Assembly: GCA_025890175.1 (NCBI GenBank)
Contig: JANPYM010000009.1
Span: forward strand, 404,012 to 468,011
Source of the DNA: Ciborinia camelliae
Lineage: Eukaryota > Ascomycota > Leotiomycetes > Helotiales > Sclerotiniaceae
Length of the DNA stretch: 64,000 nt
Direction of reading: 5' to 3'
The position numbers and the translations under genes are program-made. Positions 33,578 through 48,632 of this stretch are shown in pieces. Every line of letters starts with the position of its first letter. Position 1 is the stretch's first letter. The notes below the pieces were generated by a model that saw only the letters and a program-made list of their open reading frames with translations, had not been told where the DNA came from and made no database searches.

Positions 33578-34846
33578 TCATGATGCCTCGTTCATTTGAA
33601 GCATATGCCCCATCTTCTCAATCTACAACACAACGATATTAGCCCAGATCCAGTTACACATATGATTCATAGCAAAACATACCTTAGTTTTTAGATAACC
33701 TCCAACCTCTTGACTTCTAATTCCGCCAGTATGTCCTCTCCAAGCTAAAGGAACCATCGCAACCCTCTCCTTTACCACCACCTCTCTATTCGGTCCCTCT
33801 ACCGCTCGTATTTTATCCGGATTGTTCGTTAAAAGTTTAATTTCCTCAACCCCCAAATCTCTCAACATCGCAGTAGCTAATCCATAACTTCTAGCATCTG
33901 CCGGATGCCTCAAAAGTAAATTCGCCTCCACAGTATCTGATCCCAAATCCTGCAAATTATAAGCCTTTAATTTCTCTCCCAGCCCAATACCTCTTCCTTC
34001 TTGTCGCAAATAAACTATAATGCCGCCAACGGCTTCTCCCGATGAATTGGGTAAAGACATTAATCTTGCCGCCTCATCTAATTGCTCACCGCAATCACAT
34101 CTTGCGGACCAAACAGTCTCTCCCGTATAACATTCAGAATGAATTCTAACCAAAGGCGCTTGAATATTCTCTTCCTCCGTTTCTCCGCTTGTTGCTGAAG
34201 TCGGCATGCTACTTGTAGTTCGACCTGGAAATAATCGACCCGTATATGCTCCACGTATCAGCCTATCCATCTCGGTTTCTCCTTCTCGCACAGCATCCAA
34301 ACTGTGACTTCGTATTTGATTCCCGAATACAATGGCCAAATGTTCTTTATTATCCTCACTGTTCTGGTATAAATGTAAAAACATTTCCGCCCCCGTCGTC
34401 GTAGGGATTCGTGCTCGAACTACACAATTGACCTCTGGTAATTTCTCCAGCAACTTCGGCTTTTTAGACCCACATCCTCCCGTAGATGTACTCGAGTCTA
34501 CAGGTACTGATCTAGCAGGGCGATTCGCGAGAGAAATAGGTGTGGAGGTGCCGGGCGTAGAAGGAGGTGTGAAGGCTGGGGAGACGAGGTCTGGTAATGA
34601 TTCATCGATATCGGAGAGCTGTGATGAAGTTCCATCGGGAGAATCTAATTGAGAGCGTGAAGGATGATTGAGTGAGAGATTGGATATATTGATTTGATTC
34701 AAATCGAGTTCAGATATCGCGCGAGAGACAGGTATTGGGCGGGGTGAATAAAAGGGTGGGAGAGAGGGTACTTCATCTGAGGATTCATGAGGGGTATTGC
34801 GCCATTGTTGAGGACGAGTAGAGGATGTCGCATTGAGGTCTGGCAT
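33578..34846 (-). CDS. RIB1: GTP cyclohydrolase II (riboflavin biosynthesis)
   Basis: Two exons, 34846-33683 and 33622-33578, give 402 residues. The join reads GGYLKTK then IEKMGHML, the family's normal C-terminus, so the longer unspliced frame is wrong. The enzyme opens GTP to a diaminopyrimidine, formate and pyrophosphate, the first step to riboflavin. Zinc ligands are visible in [17 protein letters not shown] (first Cys at residue 239). Substrate and catalytic stretches are [22 protein letters not shown], seen in two parts, and LLTNNPDK. The N-terminal ~135 residues are Ser/Pro-rich and disordered, longer than in bacteria but usual in filamentous fungi. Confidence 0.95.
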
Positions 34847-35605
34847 TTTTGTTGTCTGGTAGGGTAGCTTTAGAAAAGTGGTAGAGTCAAATCATCAAGA
34901 TAAAAGGAGTAACGGAGAGAATGGAATAGATTAGTATTGCGGATTATGGTTGCAAGAAGTTGAAAGTCAAAGTCCAATTAAATTGTAATTGTAATTGATT
35001 GTGCTCAGGTGTGATGACTGGATGAGGTGAGGTGAGCGATGAGTGATACAAAAAGTTCCGACACCCCGAGGTCGACCCCAACTCCCGAAGTCGGGTCGGG
35101 TCCTGTAATCATTAATAAAATTATGGGGCCTAGGCCATAAATTTATCAAAGGCTGAATAAGCATATATAAAAGCATAATTATATAGGTACCTATATATAC
35201 ACAGGTAATTATCAATTCGAACAGTAAATATTATAAAAACGAAGTATATATTATATACCTAGGTATCGAAAGGTCATCTATTTGATTTCGGACATAATGT
35301 ATAATGAGGTCAATTCGAAAATACATTTATATTTTATCTATTAGTATTCTCATTATTCCTCTCTGATGGTCCGGATTCAAACAACTGTTTTCCGAGACTT
35401 TTCCGAGATATCATTGCGCCGGATAAAAGTTACAAGGAGACCTAGTGGATTTCTATTCTATCCTATGCAGATGGTAAGCCCTATGATTTAAATAGGTGGT
35501 TTGCTAAAGCTTACGATCCTTCATCATCATTATATTAAAACATATCCAATCCATCGTTCGCACCATCATTATAACGTCCAAGTTCCTCCACACTCCTCCA
35601 GAATT
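34847..35605. promoter_or_regulatory. spacer with RIB1 promoter
   Basis: This lies upstream of RIB1 and downstream of the permease, both on the minus strand. It contains the exact palindromes TAGGTACCTA at 35184-35193 and TACCTAGGTA at 35256-35265. No open frame is supported. Confidence 0.45.
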
Positions 35606-37541
35606 CTAACCTGAGCTCTTCACATCGCCATGTAAATCAACCTTTCCATCCATTTCCGCCCTCTCCAAAGCACCAGGCTCTTCAAGATTTATCCCCAATC
35701 GTGCAGCAGCTTCGATCTCGACCATGGGTCCAACAAACCATTTCCTAGCCCACACCACCCACGCTCCACAGGCACCAATAGCAATAATTCCCACGGCCAC
35801 CACGGTATAGTTTACCGTCTGACTTGTGACCGGATTCGTTGTCGGAAGACAAAATATCACAGTAATAAATCCTATCCAGGATACAGAAATGAAAGCGATT
35901 GGTCTCGAGAATATTCCGAGATTAAATGGGCCTTTTCTAGCGTTGAATTCTTTTGAGTAGATGAGACCAATGAGGATTGGGGTGCCGTATGAGATATACA
36001 AACCAATCGTAGCTATACTAGTCGCGGCAGCGAAAGCTACACTGGAACCTAGAGAAGGAAGAGCTAGACAGAAAGCAAGAGTTGCGGCGAGCCAAACTGT
36101 TCTGATGGGAGATTGAAAGCGGTCATCGACTTTATGGAAGAATTCTGGCTTTTGTGGTGTCAGTATTCTAGAAGACAGTGAGATGGGGTAAAGAAATACT
36201 AACAATTCCACCATCTCTAGCAAAAGCAAACATCATTCTTGAGTTTGAAGTCATTGAAAAAAGTCCACAATGCCAGACACAAATAATAATCAAACACATA
36301 ACCACCACCGCTCCATCCGTTCCAAAAATATCCACAAAGATCTGGATGACCGGTTGTCCATAATCACTTGCAATTGTCTTGTCAAAGTCTTGGATACTGA
36401 ATAAGAAGCTCAAAATAACGAAGAATCCAAAAAGTGCTGAAAAGCCAACTGAAGAAATTACACCGATTGGTGCACTCCAAGAAGCATTTCGAGTTTCTTC
36501 AGACAAGTGGGCAGAGGCATCGAACCCTGTGAGTGTGTATTGTGCCATGAGAACACCGCAACAAGCCACATATGCTGGGGATGCTCTAACACTCCATCCA
36601 GGACTTGGATCTACACCTGTTCCATCATAGAATTTGGCAAAAACGAACTTGGCGCTCTGATGCGTAGGAGCTTTCGCAAGAACAGCAATGGCTATTGCAG
36701 TTACACCTAAAGAATGAAGTGCGATAGATGTATTATTTAGATATCTCAACACGTGAACACCAAAGGTATTGACGATACCATGAGAAACTAAAACAGCTGC
36801 ATAGATACCGATTGTTCTTGGGGCGCTAGGAACATATGATGATTTTATTGTTGCAGTTGTTGAGATGAGACCTGCGAGACCGAAACTAATTCCTGTTGTG
36901 ACGGCAACTTGACCGAGGAAGTTGAACCAACCAGTAATCCAACTCGCAAAAGCGGAATGATTTCTCGGAGCTAGAAGAGCTGCCCAATAATATGGTCCGC
37001 CAGCTGTAGGTATAGCAGAAACAATTTCTGCCATGCTGAGAGCAATCATGAAAGTGAAAACGGAGACAATAATCCATCCAACAGACATGACTAAATTTGT
37101 CAGAAACGTAAACTATCAAAGAGAATAGGAGTAGGAGCGTCAGAATTCACACCTCCAGGACCGCCAGTGATCAAGCCATATGAGAATAGTGTTGTTATTC
37201 CAGTGATGACTGACTAAAGTGGGATCAGCAAGTATTCTTCCTCGTATATGACGCCCATGATTTGCAATATCGATGGTGCTTAAACATAACAAGAGCCGTC
37301 AATAATTCCCTCCAGCGATAGTAATTTTGATATTTTCTCATCATAGAACCCTAATCAAAAAGTCCCAACAATAACAACTCACAATAATACTAAAAGAAAT
37401 TCCAAAGTTGTGCATCAGACCCCAGTCTCTCCTCAATTCTTGTTTGTATCCAAACTCCGCTAATTCTTGTTCATCATGTTGTTCTACCCTAGAGACTCTG
37501 GAAGGATGCCTTCCAATCGAAAGTTCTGGATCAACTTCCAT
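35606..37541 (-). CDS. APC-superfamily amino acid/choline/GABA-type permease
   Basis: Four exons, 37541-37383, 37213-37153, 37090-36204 and 36148-35606, give 549 residues. The third intron uses a GTTAGT donor and has ACTGAC before its acceptor. The join gives ARDGGIPEFFHKVD, as expected. About 12 membrane helices are visible. Family marks are ELRRDWGLMHNFGISFS at the N-terminus, EIVSAIPTAGGPYYWAALL, GFDASAHLSEETRNAS and SMTSNSRMMFAFARDGG. These are typical of the fungal UGA4/HNM1-like group that moves GABA, choline or amino acids across the plasma or vacuolar membrane. The substrate cannot be read from the sequence. Confidence 0.92.
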
Positions 37542-38200
37542 TGCTCTTCAAAATATCCGTAGACGTAATTTATAATAATGAAAATAGTTTCAATAGTTCG
37601 TTGCTTCGATGGTAATGCAAAGTCAAGATATAAATTCTAGACGGCATGACCGAGTTCTTATGCATCTGCCAGCATTATAACATGGCTGATTGTGATCCTG
37701 TCAGCCTCACGATAAGAATGTCTGGGGAACTGATGATATTGAATCATGATTGGTTAATTCCGGGGAGTAGTGAATGGTTGGCGATAGCGGCTGATAGCAA
37801 GATACCTAGGTACAGGAAAATGAAGTTAAGCTTGTACAGCCCCTGGTCACAAGAAATAATCCAGGCTTATGATCATGAGTCTCGACCAACTGTGTAATAA
37901 GTCTGAAGGGTGGGATGTGGTTTGTCTCCATAGATAAAAGGGATGAGATGAAAAGAGATAAAGTCGAATGTTCGAGATTGGAATAAAGATTAAGAACGCG
38001 TTGGGCTAAAAGTTCAGACGGGAAGTACTCATAAGTCATGCTATCGATCGGGTTAGATTGCCATAAGAGGAATGACCCCCAGGGTTTCCAGATATAGTGG
38101 GATAAATTGCAAATATATAAGGAGTAAAAAATCATTATCCCATTCATGAAGTCGTTGCTTGATAGGGAGCACTGTATCCATCCAATCCACTCATCAAGCG
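37542..38200. other. spacer between permease and PMI40
   Basis: Holds the permease promoter and the PMI40 3' end. It contains the exact palindrome TACCTAGGTA at 37803-37812. I see no gene. Confidence 0.45.
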
Positions 38201-39613
38201 TTAAAGCTTTTCCTTTCCGTCCGCATCTTCCTTGCCTTGCAATTCACAGAATGCCTTGAAGGTGGTGAAATCTTCATCCTCGGCTTCAAGTACCACCTCT
38301 GCTGTAGCTCCAACAAAGTAGACATATCCGGGTTTAACTTCCTCGACCTTGGGTCCGACACTAATCTTACCATTTCCAGTCGTGCAGATGAAAATGCTAG
38401 GACCAGCAATTTGTTCAAATGTTGCCTTTGCCCCTTTCTTCTTAAGATCGGTTTTTACCACACTGAACTCTGCAATTGGTGGATCGTAGAGTACGGCCGA
38501 GGATCCAGAAGAATATGCGGTGGCATTAAGAGTAGCATATGGGTAATCCACTGGTTCCATCTTTTGTTCTGAGATCGGAGCGTATGAATAGGTCAACATC
38601 GAGGTTAAATTATCGACGTCCTTGAACTTTGGAGTGAAACCAGCTCGTACAACATTGTCGGATGCAGCCATACATTCGATAACATCGCCGCTCAAGTATG
38701 CGTGAATGTCGTCTGCCTTTAAGAACATTGCTTCTCCGACCTCGAGTTTGACGTAGTTCAAGAAGAATTGTACAAATAATCCAATATCTCCAGGAAATTC
38801 TTTGTTCAATTTGATGACGAGATTTGCCAATTCCTTTCCTTCATTTGATGGACCTCCACCTCCGGCAAAGTTCTCCCCCTCTTCTTCCGCCGATGCAATT
38901 AATTCCTTACTGGCTTCCTCAATATCTTCTTTCTTCGCGTTCATCAATGCGGTAAATGCCTTTTGTAACGCTTTCTTATTTTTTTCCTCATCTTCTGGTT
39001 TGTCAGATGTTTCTTGTCCCTTCACAGCGGATTGATATTCCTCCGCTTCGGACTCTCCGACTAATTTCTTCAACGATGGAACCGTTGAGAGGAAATGTGA
39101 AATCTCTGCAAGAGGCCTAAATCCGCAGAGCCCATCAAAAGGCGTAATGGCAATTGTCATTTCAGGTTTGTGATTATCATCTGGGTAATTCTTGCTATCC
39201 TTCTTGTGTAGTTGTTCCGCAAGTTTCTTGTTTGGATGCGCTTGAATGCTAAGTGCTTTTCCAATTGAGAGCACTTTGAATAGAAATGGTAGTTTTTCAC
39301 CAAATTTCTCACTGATATCTTTGGATAAGAGAGCCTGATTGTCTTGAACGAGGTCGAGGAGTGTTCGTTTTGTGGCGACATCCTTGGAAGGGTTTGAAGG
39401 ATGCGTTCCCATCCACAACTATCAAGAATGAGTATGAAGTTATGCAAAGAAATATGACGAACTACTTACTTCAGCATATGGCTTTTCTTCTTGAATAGAA
39501 AAATCATCGGCAGGTGTAGCAGCAGCGAACTTTGCAGCTGCTGAATCACTTCCTACCTTTCCCCAATCATAGCTATTGACTCCGCATTGAAGCCTAATTA
39601 ATGGGACTTGCAT
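38201..39613 (-). CDS. PMI40: mannose-6-phosphate isomerase, type I
   Basis: Two exons, 39613-39470 and 39418-38201, give 453 residues. The join reads EEKPYAE then [11 protein letters not shown]. The start at 39613 gives [19 protein letters not shown], the normal N-terminus. The enzyme interconverts fructose-6-phosphate and mannose-6-phosphate, feeding GDP-mannose for glycoproteins and cell wall mannan. The zinc and substrate residues expected of type I enzymes are visible in [33 protein letters not shown] and [15 protein letters not shown] charged, Gly-rich insert ([14 protein letters not shown]) sits in the helical domain. Confidence 0.95.
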
Positions 39614-40683
39614 TTTGATTATGAAGGGGCAAAGACTCTTTGCTTCGATTCGTGAAATATTCGTCAAATCGTTACTTCGTTAATTCGTTATGATAATTGG
39701 CAGTGTCAAAAAATTGGGTTGAAAGAGTATGAATTTGTATTTCGAAATCCTTCTACTTCTATCCAACGAACGACCTGAACACAAATCAAGTACCGCCGGC
39801 ATTAAACCTTACCTACAGCTTTTGACCCCGCGCTAAAATTGGTGATCAGTCTTTCGGCGTGTCATCAACCAATCAGGTATCATTATTGACAAGGCTGATA
39901 GCTGAAGGTTCGTAAATCCATCAACCAATCATATATCATCATGAGCAAGGCTGAAGCCAAGATTTGGTCACTGACCTTGTTACTACTATTGTACGTACTC
40001 TACTTCAAACCATCAACCCTCTGGGTATAATTATTAACCTACTAGAATTTATTAGGTCTGGTATTTCACGTTTCTATCAATTCGCTTCCACCACACAAAT
40101 TCTCTTTCAATTCATTTTGCTCTCCTACTCTTCTGCTCTCCTACTCTCATAGACTCATAGACTCATACTCTCATACTCTCCAATTCATCCGCCATTATTT
40201 GAGGATATAAGTCAATTCTTAACCCCCTCCTCTTCCTTCCCTTCCCCTCTCCTCCACACATAATCATCTCCATTTGTTCGTTTTCCATAATATCCCTACT
40301 CCACCCAGAAATCCCAGACTCTTTTTATACTTCACATTTACGGGTCATTTTCCTGCCATCTACATTATTTTATAATTCTTCTCCGCCATCCCCCCTGTTG
40401 ATGTGTTTTGTCTTATTCTACTTAATTTTTAATTCAATTATATCAATTTCAAGCTTCTATTACACGATCTGACGCTTAACTTATTCCTCATTTGAAGTAG
40501 GTGCGGGTCAGAATACCCACAATCAAGTAAAGTAAGTCACCACGCAGCTCTCATGATGATCTATCTGGTCTCTCTTAAAAAGTCCAATTCGGGATGAAAA
40601 ATATTTATTTACTTCTAAATATCATTCTCCTGGAACGATCCCGGTATAAATTGTTATTTGCTTCAAGATCCTATTGCTAAAAT
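39614..40683. promoter_or_regulatory. divergent PMI40/SGF29 promoter with duplicated CCAAT box
   Basis: The 13-base string CATCAACCAATCA occurs at 39863-39875 and again at 39919-39931, 56 bases apart. Each copy carries a CCAAT box and is followed by similar sequence (CAAGGCTGA). This looks like a small tandem duplication of a CCAAT element. CCAAT binding by the Hap complex is established in fungi, but its use here is inferred. Confidence 0.55.
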
Positions 40684-41771
40684 ATGTCTAAAGATATCCC
40701 CCCTGTCCCTAGGGCTTTAAGCATTCTCAAAGATTCCGACGGGTTTAAGAACATGTCCTCCACATCAGGTGCTGGTCGACGTCAAGCTCGTGGTGGAGCT
40801 CGTTCGGGTACACATGAGAGAGGTGAAGAATCAGCCTTATGGGCTGAGATCACTCAATCCCTAGCGAAGATCAGAGCCGATGAGAAAAAATTCGAAGCAG
40901 AAATTCCGGATGCTATCATTAGTAGAGAAACCGCTATAGCCGATCAATTGAATAATGGAATAAGTGAGTAAGGAGTCTATCCGTAGTGAGGTTTGGTGTT
41001 GATAAAATTCAAGGCCCTGCTATCGCCGCAATGGATGAGCTCAGTAAATACATTCGAGACGGCGTGAAGGTCTCCGAGTCTACAGCAGCAGCTATACGAC
41101 AAACCGTAGAAAAGATTTCTATCCTTTTAGCTTTGATTAAGGGCAATGAAGCGGAGCGAGGCTCCAATTCCCGCGAATCTCATGGAAGATCCAGTGTTAC
41201 CGATGATGTTGGATCTATGGACTCCCCTGTACCTTCTCCGGCGGAAAACAAACATGTCCGAAAGATGGGAAATGGAAGAACCAGCAGTCTCCCACCCAAG
41301 GGGAAAGATACCCCAAGGAAACACGAGAATGGAGAGCATAGTACTAGTACCAGTACGAGCAGTACCAAAAAGATCGAATTCTCCAAAGGACAAGAAGTAG
41401 CATTCAGACCAAAACCTGAGCTTGGGTCAACCACAGAAACGGATTGGATTCAAGGAAAGGTTACAAAGGTCATTGGGGAAGGCAAGAGTCGCAGATACAA
41501 GGTTGAAGATGTTGCTCCCGATGAGGGGAAGCAACCTAAGGATTTCCTTACTTCCGCATCTTCTATGTGTCCAATTCCACCCGATGATGTTACCCTTGGC
41601 CCTTACGACGTTGGAAAGCGAGTTCTCGCACTTTATCCAGAGACAACCACGTTCTACCGAGCGGAAGTCAAAGCAATGCTTGATGATGGTAAAGTTAGAT
41701 TAATTTTTGATGGAGATGAGGATTCTACAAAGGAAGTTGAAAGACGATTTGTTCTTGATCATTCGGGATAG
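40684..41771 (+). CDS. SGF29: SAGA-associated factor Sgf29
   Basis: Two exons, 40684-40963 and 41014-41771, with a 50-nt intron, give 345 residues. The join reads LNNGISPAIAAMDELSKY. The N-terminal half is helical and probably coiled (LWAEITQSLAKIRADEKKFE), with a Ser-rich linker after it. The C-terminal SGF29 tandem Tudor domain shows FSKGQEVAFRP, DWIQGKVTKVIGEG, YDVGKRVLALYPETTTFYRAEV and LIFDGDED. In other species the tandem Tudor reads H3K4me2/3 and helps target the SAGA acetyltransferase. Divergent from PMI40. Confidence 0.93.
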
Positions 41772-44880
<3,109 letters not shown>

Positions 44881-46906
44881 TAGGTCTCCCATATTATTCT
44901 GACAACACATAATCGAATTTCCTCAATATTCCGTCAATACAGCCACCTTGTACCTCAAACTGCGCGACATATCTCCTTCCTACGAATATAACCCTCCACG
45001 AAACATACATAAAATAATTGGTTACCAGTAGCATGTCGTACCAACCCTTTTAAGTCACATCTACTCATTCATGACCTTCAATTTCATAACGGCTCTTTTA
45101 TCTCTGTCCTCTCGTCACTTCCATCAGCGTATCTTCGTTTACATCTCCTCGTCTCATCATATCACCTACGGAACCCTCCTCACCCATCTCTCATTGTTTG
45201 TTTGTTTACTGTGTGCGCGTACATTCACGCGCACATGTTGCGTTGTTTTTTTTTTGCAGTCCGGTTTTGATTTTATTTTACATTTACGTTACCTACGGCG
45301 ACGGCGACGGGCGGCGATACCAAAGAGTTTTCCTTTTTTATCCTTTAATTTCACTATTGATTCTTCCCCCGTTTCCTTTCTTCCTCCTCTGCAAAAGTGC
45401 CCCGATGAGGATTGGCCCGCCTCGTCTGTGTGTAGGTTTCTCTAGGTACCTATTTGCAATGGGGAGACATAGAGTGCAGGAGTGAATTGGAAATATGAGG
45501 GTTGTAATATTAAGCGAGGGACGAATGGGGGCGTAGGAGTCGGAGGGGAGGGGAGGGGGAGGGGGAGGGGGGAAATTTCAGGAGATGGGGAATATGGAGG
45601 GGAGGGGAGGAGGGGATGGGAGGGAAAGGGAAAGGGAGGGAAAGGGCATTTAACTAGCTAGGTAGGTAGGTAGGTAGATAGGAATGAAGGAAGGAGGGAA
45701 GGGAAGGTGATTTGGGTGGATGGATAAGTGGGTTGGGTGCTTGGGTGCGTGGATGCTTGGGTGCGTGGATGCGTGGATGCGTGGGTGATAAAAAAGAATA
45801 CATAACATTATAACATTACATCATATCACATCATATCACATCACATCACATCATATCATAATAACGAATCCCTCTACTTGTATTGTAATTCTACCTATTT
45901 ACCTATCTACCTATTTATCTCCTCTACCTATATACCTATCTATCTACCTATTTATCTCCTCTATCTACATATCTTTCTTTATATATAGCTATTATATAGC
46001 CATTAGATAGCCATTAGATATATAAGGTATATCAACTCATATTATATTTAGTATATTTAGGATATTTAGTATATTTAGGATATTTAGTATATTTAGGATA
46101 TTTAGGATATTTAGGATATTGAGTATATTTAGAATATTTAGGATATTTAGTATATTTAGTATATTTAGGATATTTAGTATATTTAGTATATTTAGGATAT
46201 TTATTATAGAATATGAAAATTTGGAATAAATATTATATCAAAATCAAAATCGAATTCAAAATCAAGCTACTGGCAAGAATGGATGAATGGATGAATGGAT
46301 GAATGGATGAATGGATGAATGGATGAATGGATGAATGAACAGCTAGCCAGCCAACTAACTAACCCCTCCCTTCTTGCCCCTCCTTTCTTTCCTTTCCCTT
46401 CTTCCCCCTCCCTTCTTACCCCTCCCTTCTTTCCCCCTTCCTTCTTTCCTTTCCCTTCTTACCCCTCCCCCCCTTCTTCCCCTTCCCTTCTTCCCCCTCT
46501 CCCATACCCCCCTCTCCCAACCCCCAAAATTACATCTCCAAGTCCAAGTCCAATCCTCATTCATCCATTCATCCATAAAAAACATACCACATACCAATTT
46601 TCATAAACATGATAAAGTTAACCAACCCAACCCAACCCAACCTTTCCAAATATACATTGATTTACATTGATTTACATTGATTTACATTGATTTACATTGA
46701 TACTTATATATACATTCCCATTCCTATCCCAATCCCATCCCAATCCCCCCATTCCCATTCCTATCCTATATCCAAGAATCCATCAATTAAGATTCCCAAC
46801 TAACCTCCAACCTCCAAATAAATTTATTTATTTATTTCTTGAATATTCCCAACCCAACCCACCCACCAACCCACCCACCAACCCCATCCACCCACCCATC
46901 CACCCC
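44881..46906. repeat. 2 kb convergent low-complexity spacer
   Basis: The minisatellites and tracts seen are G/A-rich GGGGA-type sequence at about 45540-45650, a TAGG array at about 45658-45680, CATCATAT-type repeats at about 45815-45860, a 9-bp array TATTTAGGA/TATTTAGTA at 46044-46205, GGATGAAT repeats at 46279-46337, long CT-rich CCCTTCTT tracts at about 46365-46510 and TTTACATTGA repeats at about 46659-46701. The palindrome TAGGTACCTA is at 45443-45452. Open frames here are products of the repeats. Confidence 0.8.
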
Positions 46907-48632
46907 TCACTCCTTAACCCTCTTCGCCGGTCTCGAATCATCCGGCAACCCACTCCTCTTAGTCCCCGGCAAACTCCCCGTGCGAATATCATTATCATCC
47001 TGACTAACCCTGCGATGAGGATACTCGACCTTGACGCCATCAAAAACATTCGCGCTGACCTTATCGCCCGAGCTAAAGAACGCATGCGTCAGGGCCGCCT
47101 GCGCCGTCAATCGTTTCTCGGGATCATATTCGAGGAGGCTGCTCAACAATTTAAAGCCCTCGGGCCCGAGGCTCGCGTTGGACATCGGCACCGACGTCGA
47201 CGAGGCATTGATCGTTTGCAGGTACCATTTTTCCAGGCTCGAGTAGCCGGCCTTGGCGTGCCCGCTGGCCGAGAGCGTCGACAGCTGCGAGTATTCCGGC
47301 ATGTGCACGAGGTGCGGCCATTTTTCCTTGGTCGGGAGTCCCATGATGTCGACGATCTTTTGCATTTGGTTGCGTTGGAAGGGCACCGTTTTCTTGCTAT
47401 CCATCTTGGCTTCTTCGCCTTTGAAGATCGGTCGCAGCGAGAGGAGCTCGGCGAAGATGCATCCGATGGCCCACATGTCGATGGCCGGCGTGTAATGTTT
47501 GGAACCGAGCAAGAGTTCCGGGGCGCGATACCATATCGTCACGACGACTTTGTCGCCCGAGAAGAGAGAATGTAAGGGTTTGTTGAAGAGGCGAGCGAGG
47601 CCGAGATCACCGATCTTCACTTCTCCCGAGGAGGATAACATGATATTTGCGGGCTTGAGATCACGATGAAGGACCCAATTGGCGTGAAGATATTGACAGC
47701 CGTTGAGAAGTTGAAACATGATGGATTTGACCGTCGGGGCGGGAATGGGATGGCGAGTGGGTTGAGTGTGATGATGAATGATTTGAAGGAGGTCATGTTC
47801 GGCATATTCAAAGACCATGAAGATACATTTGTCTTCGAGAATGATCTCCACCAGACGGATGACATTCATGTGACTTAATTCGGAACAAAGTGCCATCTCT
47901 CGAACGGCCGATTGAGATATCCCCGTATATTGGATTTGTTCTCCTTCCTTATCTAAGATGTATTAGTAAACATACGTGAGAGTGATGATGACATGATCAT
48001 GTCTGTAGATACCCGGTTTAAATTTCTTGATGGCAAATTCCCCCGGTCGTCCATCTCGACCCACGGCTTTGTAAACTCTTCCATATGTACCAGAGCTGAT
48101 GAAGCCAATGACTCTGTATCGATCACCCACTCGAACTTTACTCTGATATCCCACACTAGAATTGGTTGTTCTTTCGGCTGTACCTAGGGACGTCTTGATT
48201 AGCCTTGTCTCGACCAATTAAAGTAGCATCGTAACGAACTAGGAGGGTAACATGGAGGTCTTCTTGTAGGAAACATATTGGTAGATTGATCAGGAGATGA
48301 TTGAAAATAATGAATCAGATAATTAAGACAATCATTCGATAATTGGTGAAGTGAGAAGACAGAGTTTTCATGCCATGATAGAAAGTGCCAATGAGATGCC
48401 GATTGAGGTGCCGATTAATGATTTGAGTTTGATAGCAAATGGCACCGTTGATGAGGAAAGAGAACCAAAGCAAACCCAACCGTGAAAAATGAATAAATGT
48501 TTCTTGTTTGAGGAAAAATGGAAAATATACATTACCTTCAAAAACAGATTGAACTGATCTTTTTATTTGAGTTCTAGATGCGGAGATCGAAGATGGACCG
48601 CCGGATGACGGTGGATTAGAAGTCAGGCTCAT
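46907..48632 (-). CDS. SSN3: Mediator cyclin-dependent kinase CDK8 (Srb10)
   Basis: Three exons, 48632-48536, 48183-48013 and 47952-46907, give 437 residues. The joins read SVFEGTAERTT and [16 protein letters not shown]. The kinase domain shows [46 protein letters not shown] and [14 protein letters not shown], then [14 protein letters not shown]. The insert after KKFKP with REGEQ-like sequence and the SxSAVRE helix are CDK8 hallmarks. The usual CDK8 DMG is DLG here. CDK8 pairs with cyclin C (Ssn8) in the Mediator kinase module and phosphorylates RNA polymerase II and transcription factors. The C-terminus is basic ([17 protein letters not shown]). Confidence 0.95.

Noticed and set aside
46319..46606. 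Pro/Ser-rich plus-strand frame in the CT-rich tract
   Set aside because: Entirely made by the CCCTTCTT repeats, as is its mirror frame on the other strand.
46697..47575. 292-codon plus-strand frame
   Set aside because: It is the antisense shadow of the CDK8 kinase exon, whose protein is unmistakable on the minus strand.
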